NCBI GenBank assembly: GCA_902806565.1 | Contig: CADCXA010000060.1 | Span: forward strand, 62,001 to 126,000 | Reading direction: 5' to 3' | From: Hypoxylon rubiginosum | Taxonomy: Eukaryota; Ascomycota; Sordariomycetes; Xylariales; Hypoxylaceae | Length of the DNA stretch: 64,000 nt | In this document: piece by piece, positions 38,501 through 48,800 of the stretch | Layout of the letters: each line of letters starts with the position of its first letter | Numbering within the stretch: position 1 is the first letter of the stretch | Position numbers and translations under genes: made by a program | The notes under the pieces: model-generated | What the model was told of the DNA's origin: nothing | Seen by the model: the letters and a program-made list of their open reading frames with translations, nothing else | Databases searched by the model: none

Positions 38501-39838
38501 AATAATAAAAAAAAAATTTTTTATTAAATAAATGTTTATTATAGTTTCTAAAATTAAAAATCACTTATTTAACTTTTAAAATAAATATAATATATAATTA
38601 TATATTAGTATTTATTTTTATAATATTAAAAAAATAAATATTTATTTATTTAACGTTATAAATTTTTTATAATAATTTAGTTTATATTTTTAAATATAAT
38701 TATATAAGTTTTATACTTAAATATTTAAATATTAAGGTAAATATATAAGTATAAATATTTTATTTTATTTATTTAAACTTAGAAATCTTTATTAAAAAAT
38801 CGGTGAAAAAAATATAAAAAATATTTTTTTATAAAAATTCGATAAGCGTTTTATATTTTATAGGTTAATATAAATATTTAAATACCTAAGTAATTATAAT
38901 AAATAAATATTTAAATAAAAATATTATATTTATTTATATATTTAAATATAATATTTTTTTAAATAAAATAAATTTTATATAATATAAAATGTATATATTT
39001 AAAAAACTATAATTTATTATTTAATAGTTATTATATTTTTTAAATTTTAAAATTAAAAAACATTATAATATCTTATTTATATTTTTATAAAATTCGGTGT
39101 TTTAAAAAATTAAAATTTATAAAACTTTATATTTTTAATTTATTATTATTAATAATATTTTTAATATTTAAAAAGGTTTTAATTTTTAAGATTTTTAAAA
39201 AAATCTAGCTTTTTTATTTATAAAACTAAATTTTTCTTTTTATAATATTATTTAATTTTAATAAAAAAAATAAAAACTTTTAGTTTTTAATTTTTAAAAG
39301 CTTTATTTTTATATTTATACTTTTTATTACTTATTTAAATAGTTATTTAAATAAATAAATAAATTTTAACTGTTATTTATAAAAATATATAATAGTTTTA
39401 TATTTTTTTTAACTAATAATAAGTTTTTTATATTTTTTTTTTATAAATAAATAAATATAAAAAAATTATATAAAAAATAATTTTTATAATATATTATTAA
39501 AGTAAAATAAAACTTTTACCGTTTTAATTTTTAATAAAAGATTTTTTTATTTATAAAAATATAAAAGAATTATTATTTAAAAAGATTTATTATTTTAATA
39601 TTATATTAAAATCAAAAAGCTTAAATTAAAATTTATTATAATATTAAAAAATTATAAACGTAAATTTAAAATAATTACTTTTTAAAAATATAAAAATATA
39701 ATATTTTAAAAAAAAAACAAGTTTTATATTTTATTAAAAACCGAGATATATATAATATTATAATATTATAACTAATAATATAAATTTTTTCTTAATTTAA
39801 ATTTTTTTTTTTTTTTACCGCGGTAAAATATTATAAGT

Positions 39839-40158
39839 TGTTTTTATTTTTATTTTTATTTTTATTTTTATTTTTATTTTTATTTTTATTTTTATTTTTA
39901 TTTTTATTTTTATTTTTATTTTTATTTTTATTTTTATTTTTATTTTTATTTTTATTTTTATTTTTATTTTTATTTTTATTTTTATTTTTATTTTTATTTT
40001 TATTTTTATTTTTATTTTTATTTTTATTTTTATTTTTATTTTTATTTTTATTTTTATTTTTATTTTTATTTTTATTTTTATTTTTATTTTTATTTTTATT
40101 TTTATTTTTATTTTTATTTTTATTTTTATTTTTATTTTTATTTTTATTTTTATTTTTA

Positions 40159-40184
<26 letters not shown>
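39839..40184. repeat. Expanded TTTTTA hexanucleotide array
   Basis: About 57 nearly perfect 6-bp units. The homologous positions in family A copy 1 (about 9067-9100) and copy 3 (about 60618-60650) have only about five units, so this is an expansion private to copy 2. The open Leu-Phe reading frame across it is an artefact of the repeat. Confidence 0.95.
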
Positions 40185-40189
<5 letters not shown>

Positions 40190-41915
40190 TTTATTTTATT
40201 TTGGTTTTAACTTTTTTTAATATAAATAATTAAATATTTTATATTTAAAATTATTATATTTTTAAATTTTATATATATATTTATTAAATAATTTATTTTT
40301 AATAACTTATTTTAAAAATATTTTATTACTTTTAAAAGTATTAATTATAAAAAAATATTTATATTAATAATAATAATAAAGTTTATTTTAAAATATTAAT
40401 TTAATAATTTATTGATTTTTAATTTTTAATTTTTTATAATAACTTTTTTATATTAATAATAATAAAAATAATAATAAAATAAATAAAAAGATTTATAATT
40501 ATAAGTTATTTTATATTTTATTAAAATATTTATTTTAGTTTATTTTTCGTATATTATTATTTTTTTTATAAACTGGTTTTTTTAAATTTCTTTTTTAAGA
40601 AATATATATTTATATAAAAAATAAAGATTTAAATTAATATTAAATTTTTTAAGGTTTTTATAGTAAAAGATATCTTAATAAAAATAATATTTAAATGAAT
40701 TTTATTATTATATAAAATATATTAGAAATAAAAAAATAAATAAATAAATAAATATAAACTAAGGTTTATTTTTATTTAAATTAAAATATCTATATTTTTA
40801 TTTTAATAAATATAACTAAAATATTTAATTAATAATATATTATATTATATATAAAAGCCCTTATTTATAAAAAAAATAATTTTAATTATAATATTATTTT
40901 TTTAAACGTATATTTTTATTATATAGTAATTTATTTTTATTTTTTATAATATTTTTTATTTAATATTATTTTTTAATATCTTTTAAAAACATTTTTAATT
41001 ATATAATTTATTATAAAAGTTTTTTATTATAATAATATAATAATTTTAATATATATAAAAGATTTTATATATTTTATACTTATAAATTATTAATTAAACT
41101 ATATAATAATATAACTTATATTATACTGGTATTTTTATTTATTTATTTATAATAAAAGATTTTATTAATAAATTTATTTTAACTTTTAATAGTTATTTTT
41201 TATTTAATTAATTATATATTTTTCGATTTTTTTTATTAATTTTATAGTATTTTAATTTAAAAGTAAAAAAGTTTTAATTAAAAGATTTTTTAATTTTAAT
41301 ATTATTTATAATTATATTTTTATTTAAATTATAAAATTAAAAACATAGCTGGTTTTTTAAAAAGTTAATTATTAATATTAAGAACTTTATATTATATTTT
41401 TATAAAAATATTAATATTTTAAATAAATAAATTAATTTTAATTATATTAAACTTAGTTTTATATTTAGTTTTTTTTTAAGTTTTAAAAGCTTATTTTAAT
41501 TATTATTTAAAAAACCTTTAAAATAATAATTAAAATTATAAAGAAATATAAACTTAAACATTTTATTTGTTTTTCTTTTTATATTTTTTATATAACTTTA
41601 TAAACTATATTTTTAAGTATTTTATTAATATCTTATTTAAAAAAATAACTACTGTGTTTTATTTATTTTATATAAAAAAAATATAACTTTATTTTTATTA
41701 ATTTATATATTTAATATAAGTTTTAATTTTAATATTTTATAAATTATTAAAATTAAACCTGTAAAGATATTTATAAAATAAGATATATTTAAAATAAATA
41801 ATATAATTTTAATTAAAACTATTAATAAGTTATTTTTATATTAAAAAAAAATATTTTATAATTAAAAAGCTATATTATTTTAATTTATATTAAATCTAAA
41901 ATAAATATTTTATAT

Positions 41916-42050
41916 TATTAAATAATAAAAGGTTATTTTAATAAATTTATTTAAGTTTTATATATAAATTAATAACTGAAGCTATAATAATTTTATTATA
42001 AAGTTATTTTAAAAAACATATATTTTATATATATAATTAATTTTTTAACT
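41916..42050 (+). repeat. Truncated LTR of the same retrotransposon family
   Basis: Matches the first two thirds of the 182-bp LTR in the same orientation as 22720. About 25 bp are missing internally and the terminal portion is absent. It lies exactly where family A copy 2 stops aligning, so it marks a rearrangement breakpoint or a decayed solo LTR. Confidence 0.6.
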
Positions 42051-43994
42051 AGTTTTTAAAGTTATTAATTTTATAAATAACTAATATATTTTTTTAAAAA
42101 TAATCTTTTATTTAATAATATTTTTAAATAAATATTTATAAAAATTTATTAATTTTATTTTTAAAAGAAAATTATTTTATTATTATTATTATATTTTTAT
42201 TTTATATTATTTATATTATATATATACATTATTTATTTTTTATATTTAATATTTTATTTTATTTTATTTAATATTATTTATAAATTAAAAATTAAAATAC
42301 GGTTTTTTTTTTTAAAATTTAAATATCTTAAAATTTAATATTTTATAAAAGTTTTATATAATTACATAAAACTTTAAAAGTTTATTTATAAATATATTTA
42401 AAATATATATATAAAAAAACATATATAATATTATTATTAAAATATATAATATTTAAAAAATTAATTTTTAAATTTTTAATATTTTATAAGTTAAATTTAA
42501 ATTAAAATATTTTTTATTATTTTTATAAATATATAATTTATAAATAAAAGGTTTTTAATATATTTATATATTTTTATAAATATTAATATTTAAACTTTTT
42601 ATAAAATTAAAAAAGAGTTTTTAATTTATATAATATAATAAATTAATTTATAAAGTTTTTTATTTTTACTTATTTTTAAAATTATATATTAATTATATAT
42701 TTATTTATAAATAAATGTTTTAAGTTTTAAAAAATATATAAAAGTTTTATAAAAATATAAATTTAAATATATAAATAATATTAATATTAATTATATTTTA
42801 TATTATTTAATTTTATATAATTATTTTATATATTTATAAATTAAAAGTTAAAAATTAAAATATAAAAAGATTTATTTTTAAATTTTAATACTTTTTTAAA
42901 TTAAACTTTAATTAATATAAATATTATAATATTATTTTTTAAAATCTTAAAATTTTATTTATAAATATATATTTTAATTTTATATTAATTTTTAAAGCTT
43001 TATTTATTTATATAAAATTATAAATTATTAAAATTTAAAAATTAATATTTTAAAACCTTTAATTTTAACTTTAAGTTTTTATATTTAAAATATTTTATAA
43101 TAAGTTTTTATATATTTTTTATAATATTATATATTAGTTTAAACTTAATATAAATTTTAATTTAACTTAAAGTTTTATATTTAAACTTTTAAAGATTTTT
43201 AAAATTTTAATTTTACAAATTCTTTATATTAATTAAAAAAAACGTATTTTATTTTATATAATATAATAAATTAATTAATTAAATCTTTATTTTATTTTTA
43301 TTTATTTTAATTAATAAATAATTAAAATTATTATATTTTATATTTTATATATATATTATATATATATTTATATATTTATATATTTATATATTTATATATT
43401 TATATATTTATATATTTATATATTTATATATTTATATATTTATATATTTATATATTTAATTATAAAATATTTAAATCTTTTTAATATAAAATTTTTATAA
43501 TTTATTTTATAATATATTATTTTTATTATTTTTATTTATTTTATATAATAATATATTTTATATTTTATATATTTTTAATGTTTTTATAATTTAATTTTAC
43601 ATATATTTATATTTTAATATTTATTATTTTTAATATTATTATTTTTTATTTTTTATTTTTTATTATTTATTTATTTTTTTTATTTTTATTTTTTTATATA
43701 TAAATTTTTATCGGTAGATAAAATTTAACTATTATATTATATATTATAATATAATTAATTAAAAAGTGGAAAAAAATAATAAAATAAAAATAATATATTA
43801 AAAATTAATATAATTATTTAAGTTTTAAATATAATTATTTTTTTTAAAAATAATATTTATATATATATATTATAATAAAATATAACTTTAATATTTTATA
43901 ATTAAAAACTATTATAAATAATAATAAATATAAAAAATATATTAAAAATATATTAATTAGTATAAATATTTAATTAATATTAAAACACCGTATA
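42051..43994. repeat. Low-complexity AT repeat, left of the Helitron
   Basis: No genes seen. Long stretches of T-rich and TATA-like sequence, partly similar to 51971-54290 on the other side of the Helitron (compare about 43560-43620 with 52820-52880). It was probably one repeat region split by the Helitron insertion. Confidence 0.5.
43345..43460. repeat. TTTATATA octamer tandem array
   Basis: About a dozen copies of an 8-bp unit TTTATATA, nearly perfect. Confidence 0.85.
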
Positions 43995-44115
43995 AAATTC
44001 CACGGCCGCCCCGAAAAAAAAAGCCACGTATTTAAGCTACGGTTTTTTATAAACTCTGGGAAGCTTGGATACGTGGCTTTTTTTTCCAGGGTTCATTTCG
44101 CCGGCCGTGGAATTT
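43995..44115 (-). repeat. 3'-terminal palindrome of the autonomous Helitron
   Basis: Least mutated of the four copies. Inner arms are 44023-44038 (GCCACGTATTTAAGCT) and 44062-44077 (AGCTTGGATACGTGGC), around a 23-bp loop. The only two mismatches are TT opposite GG, as expected if CC became TT by RIP in one arm. Outer arms are AATTCCACGGCCG and CGGCCGTGGAATT. Confidence 0.9.
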
Positions 44116-44771
44116 TTTTATAGGGTATAATAGTATATAAAGTATATGTAATAATTTAAAATAAAAAATCGGGAGGTAAGTTCGAGGCGTTAATATTTAT
44201 TTAAAAACTATAAATCTATAAAAAATGAAATTATTATAATACTTATAATTTTTTTTATTTTAAAAACTAACTTTTAATATAATAACTTATAAAATAAATA
44301 TAATATTTTAAATAATTTTATATATTTAACAAGTTAATAATTAAACACTTAAAAATATATATATAACGGCTTTTTTTATTACTTAAAAATAAATATTAAT
44401 AACGGTAAAATTTATAATTTTTTTAATTTTAAAAATAATTAACTTAATTTATTAAATTAAAATAACTTTAATTACTTTTATATTAACCTTTATAATTAAA
44501 AAAAAGCATTTTTAAAATTCGTTATTTAATTAATTTTTATTAGTTTTAATTAAATAGATTTTATTTTTAATCATTTTTAAAATATTATAAAATCTATATA
44601 ATTTTACTAGGGAATTTATTATATAATTTATATTTAAAATTTCTAAGAAACTAGGTACTTATTTATAACACTTTTATATAATATTTATAACTTAATTTTA
44701 AATTATAATTTAGTAATAACCTATTTATTTATATATAAAGGTTAACTTATTCTTTTAAATTTTTTTATTTT
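44116..44771. other. A/T-rich 3' margin of the Helitron
   Basis: The first 100-150 bp resemble the 0.9-kb derivatives (compare 33760-33850), then homology is lost. The short sequence around 44168-44192 (ATCGGGAGG…TTCGAGGCG) keeps G/C. No gene seen. It could include the promoter of the decayed gene to its right. Confidence 0.5.
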
Positions 44772-44877
44772 ATGTTTTTTTTATCTTTTTTTCGCTTCGG
44801 GAATTTACTTACTATATCCAGCTTAAATAACTTTAATAACATTTTTAATTATCCTTTTTTAAAAGGCGTTATCCCTT

Positions 44878-45030
44878 TTTATAAAGCCGGTCCTTTTTAT
44901 AAAGCCGGTTTTTCGTATGAAAGCCCTGCTTTATATAAAGTAAGGTTTTCAGTATAGGCTGGCTTTTTTTATGAAGCCGGTCCTTTATATGAAGCACCTT
45001 TATATAAAGCAGGGCCTTTATCACAGGCTG
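44878..45030 (+). repeat. Short imperfect tandem repeats, CCTTTATATAAAGCCGG type
   Basis: About eight diverged units of 15-21 bp, with a core like CCTTTTTATAAAGCCGGT. They encode the YKAGP-like repeats at the start of the decayed gene. Confidence 0.7.
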
Positions 45031-45380
45031 GCCCTTTTAACCCACCCACCCGCCCCCTCCTTCTTCCACGTATTACTATAGAGACCCTATTGGCAAATAC
45101 GCTAATAACCTTGAATAGAAACTGGTGGCATTGCCCAGCTTGCCTCATCGAGCTTGTCACAGAGTCTGACCCGTGGGCATTGGGGGAGTATATTGATTGC
45201 CTCAGCCAGAGCAATAAGCAGGCCATCAAATACGTCTGATATGCGGATCAGCATATCCGTTGCAGCCTAAAAGGCCTATATTACAATCCTGCGATTATGC
45301 CACTTCTCGATAGCTTTCATTATTGTCTTAATTGCATACACTGTAGGCCTGCGGATCTAATTACGGAGGAAACAGTTGTT

Positions 45381-45434
45381 GTAAGCCTTCTTTGTTTATT
45401 TCTGTTTCTACCGTGAATTTTCTTAACATACTAG
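45381..45434 (+). other. Putative intron 1 of the decayed gene
   Basis: 54 bp from GTAAGC to ACTAG, with CTTAAC at 45422-45427. Removal keeps the frame continuous. Confidence 0.6.
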
Positions 45435-45698
45435 CAGGATGACAAGGAATTCTAAAGCCTCTGTTCGGAGCTCGCACCTGTCCTGCCGCCGAGCCCAGGC
45501 TATACTTTAAGGGTTAGGCCAAAGGCGGCTGCTCGTAATGCCTCTCGCAATAACACCCCTGTGGAACGCCGTGTTACTTGTGCTGCAGCTACTGCAGCGC
45601 AAGAAACTTAGGCCCTTCCACAGCTTCCAAAGCAGCCTACCAACATGGATATTTTACTAACCTTAGGTTGGATCAAAAACGATATGAATCATAAGCTG

Positions 45699-45752
45699 GT
45701 ATGTTTCTTTTTTGATTATTATATTTAACCCTAGATACTCATTAGCTTATAG
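45699..45752 (+). other. Putative intron 2 of the decayed gene
   Basis: GTATGT donor, TTTAACC branch-like site and TATAG acceptor, 54 bp. An earlier acceptor (CCCTAG at 45734) would give only 36 bp and is less likely. Confidence 0.5.
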
Positions 45753-45776
45753 GACGTTATATTTGCGAGACTATAA

Positions 45777-45890
45777 GGTGTGAAGGAAGTAATAGGTGTA
45801 AAGTAGGAGCCTGGGAGCTGATGTGGGTTGTTATATTCTTTGTTATTAGTATAAGGTATCTAGGGTATCTAAGGTATCTTAATTCATAAT
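45777..45890. terminator. Convergent 3' region of the decayed gene and the helicase
   Basis: About 115 bp separating the two convergent genes. It has small direct repeats (AAGGTATCT/AGGGTATCT/AAGGTATCT, and a threefold ATAATTC pattern overlapping the helicase stop). It probably contains both 3' ends. No polyadenylation signal can be assigned firmly. Confidence 0.3.
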
Positions 45891-48800
45891 TCATAATTCA
45901 TTAATATCGTTATCATCGCCATCATTACCGTCATTGTCGTTGTCGTCGCTATCGTCGCTATCGTCTGTATCTAAACCAGAATTACTCCACTCGGGCATAT
46001 ACAGTAGCTCGTCCAAAGCCTGTAGCCGCCTTGCACCTAAGTCGTTAATCTTCATCTGCATTGGTCGGCTCGGTTCCTCGTGATATACACGGTTTCGAGA
46101 AAAAGGGGCATCGAATAAAAGTCCCTGCAGCTTAGAGACCCGTGAAACTGCAACATAGGATAACCCTGAGGTAAATTCGGGCAGAGAGATATCGCAGACC
46201 ACCTTATCTAATGTGACGCTCTGGGATTTATGGACGGTGATAGCGTAAGCTATCACGAGAGGGAATTGCTCTCTAACGCATACGTTATTCCGTACCACGA
46301 ATTCCTGCCGCACTCGAAGAATTGGCACGACGACTTCCCCGTTAGAATCTCTAAGCGCTTCTCCATCGGCACCGATGAATGGTGGCCCGGTATAGCGATC
46401 AAAGCTAATCATAATCACCTCGGGAGGATCCCGATCCGGATCGGATCCTTGCGCCCAAGAGATATCGTATACCGTGCCTTGGGCTCTATTCACAAGACCA
46501 ACAGGTCCCCATAGGTTACATGTGAGCATTACCCTGCAGCCAACACAGATAGGAAACGTTTTCGAGAGGTTGCCGGCATCCTTCGAATCAGCTTTATCCG
46601 CCCCAATACCCTGGTTCGAAGCCTTCACATCTATAACAGGATGGTTTAGGCCAAGCATATGGTCGTGGTTGAAATTTCGGACCGCGGCCTTCGTAGGATA
46701 GATACGTAAAGCATCTGCAAAGCTCTCGACTTCTTCTCGCGTAAGCTTCACCGCGCAACGTGACACGAGAAGCTCCCAGGATAGAAGCGAGACCTTCCCT
46801 TCTCGAAGCTCGAGCAACGCCTGACAAAACGGGGCTTGGTCGTCTCCATGCTGCCGTTGAATGGTCGTCAAGAAAACAGAATGCAGAAAGGACTGATATA
46901 CAACACGGCCACGGATCTCATTGTCGTTGCTGAGGTCACCGGTGAAATAGATAGGCTTGCTTATAACAGGAGGGAGCTGATAGAAATCGCCGATTAACAA
47001 GACGCTGAGCCCTCCAAAGAATCCATCCCGTCGATCAGGAAATATCTCGCTAAGACGCCTATCAATATAGGCTAACATCCTCAACCCCAGCATGCTCTTC
47101 TCGTCAATCACGAGATACTGCACACCATGAAAACGACGCTGCAAGGTGTTGAGGGCTGTAGGCGTTTCGGATAGAGGCTTGTAGTCGCGATCGATAGGTA
47201 GACGGAGGAGCGAATGTAACGTTTGCCCGCTAATCTGGTTACTGGCCACACCGGTAGGAGCCGCTCGAGCTATAGGTGAATCGCCGCCGTCCTGTAATAG
47301 CTGTAGGTGCGAGGATATCACTTTCACCAAGTAGGACTTCCCCGTACCGCCGCCGCCATCTACATGCATACGAAGAGGGGGAAGCCGGCGACCACGCAGA
47401 TAGCCTTGCTGGAAATGCCCGAGCACGGTATCGTATACTATACGCTGTTCCGTGTTTAGCGTATTACACGCTGCCAGAGGCATGCTTTCCACGTCGAAAT
47501 TCCCAGGCGTTTCACCCTGCAATTTACTCCAGTAATCCCCCGTGGCGAAAAACTCGTGATGATACCGTCCAATATGGGGTCTCCAGTCGTAATTGATATC
47601 GATGTCCCGGCGACCTAATAAATCGGCAGGCTCCTCTTCCAGCTGCAGCTCTGGTACCATACGGGCTACCTCCTGCCAATCCTCTAGAGTGATATCATCT
47701 ACCGCGTATAGAGGCTCGAATTCATCCTCTGGCTCCGCATCAGGGCGATTTTCCTCTCCATAATGGTCATCTGGGTGGTCATGCATTAGCCGGCAACGCC
47801 GATACGCCGCCTCGTAAGTAGGAAACTCTTCCCCGTCCACAAAAAGAAGGTGATAGTATCTGCGATGGGGATGATTCAGCAGTAGCTTCACCCGGCAGAA
47901 ATCAGGATACTGCCTATGCGACGTATCGGGATTGTAACGTGGGAAGTAGTATAACACCCTAGGTAGCGCCGGGTATCGAAACTCTCTCCAATTCGCGGGC
48001 TCACGATACGAGAAATTACACAGCTCCAGGAAGTCGAAATACGACACATCTTCCATCGCTTCCGGGCGCTTCAGGTATTTCTCGTACGACGTCAGAGCCG
48101 TATCCACGTCGTTACTCTCCGCAGTCACATCCATAGGCCGTGTGTGCGTCTCTGGGGGGCGACAGTCCACGCTACGTACCACGCGGCTATCCTCTTGTAA
48201 AGGGAGGCCTAGCAGGAGATGGCAGATCTCCTGGGCCGAATAATCCCGCTCTCCAATCAGCTTATTCATTACCTTGGAGACGAAGGAGAGCATGGGTTGC
48301 CGATCTGAGACGTGAGGTAGGATGGCTTTCGCTATATCGGCGTAGGTGCTGGTCTGCTTCTCGATCTTGCTGCAGTATTTCGCGGCGTAGTCGATGACAG
48401 CATCCACACTCGTACAGGGGGAGATATCGGTATTCGCGAGCCAACAGAGGCTTATTAACGGATTGTACTGGTTCAAATACGGATCATTCCGTTGCGGCTC
48501 CAAATACCACCACGCCCTACCATCCCGCTTCTTCAACTCGGGCACACCATGTTCCTCCTTTGGGAAATAAAACCGGCATGCCGGTGGCGGCTCTGGTTCT
48601 CCCCTATCCCGTGCCTGCTTCGCTGCTCTTTTGTTCACGCGAAGGCAATACTGGCTCGTGCAGGCGTGGCGTTGGCAACGATTCACGATGCCGTTGAGCC
48701 AAGCCCAGGTCGGATCTAGCTCCAGAGGATCAGGACTCAGAGGATTCCCGGTATTCGCTCCCTGGCCGATAGTTTCCGGCTTCGGGTTCATGCCCGTCAC

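Larger units (their letters stand above)
33232..41915 (+). repeat. Family A, copy 2, main part
   Basis: Continues the copy begun at 22390. Approximate correspondence with copy 1: 33237-33639 to 320-735; 34538-35880 to 738-2090; 36170-37618 to 2095-4552 minus the element there; 38500-41915 to 7715-10742. It contains two Helitron-like insertions (33640-34537 and 37619-38500). It lacks about 3.2 kb corresponding to 4553-7714. It carries a segment at 35885-36170 shared with copy 3 but absent from copy 1. RIP-mutated throughout, with no genes seen. Confidence 0.75.
44772..45776 (+). pseudogene. Decayed intron-containing gene carried by the Helitron, function unknown
   Basis: One continuous frame runs from about 44772 through four in-frame stops, each explained by one C-to-T change: TAG 44955 (from CAG), TGA 45237 (CGA), TAA 45453 (CAA) and TAG 45609 (CAG). 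It stays in phase across two inferred 54-bp introns: 45381-45434 (GTAAGC, CTTAAC branch, ACTAG end) and 45699-45752 (GTATGT, TTAAC, TATAG end). The last exon ends at TAA 45774-45776. The N-terminal part has imperfect short repeats around YKAGP and YEAGP, followed by a Cys/Trp-bearing segment (NWWHCPACLIEL) and later CLNCIHC, possibly metal binding. I do not recognise the family. It is convergent with the helicase gene. It may be a host gene fragment captured by the Helitron or an accessory Helitron gene. The start is uncertain. Confidence 0.6.

Noticed and set aside
39838..40233. 131-residue plus-strand open frame of alternating Leu-Phe
   Set aside because: It is only the translation of the TTTTTA microsatellite; there is no non-repetitive protein content.
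44969..45229. 86-residue minus-strand open frame
   Set aside because: Antisense to the decayed plus-strand gene, which has a much longer continuous frame with introns; the minus-strand peptide has no motifs.
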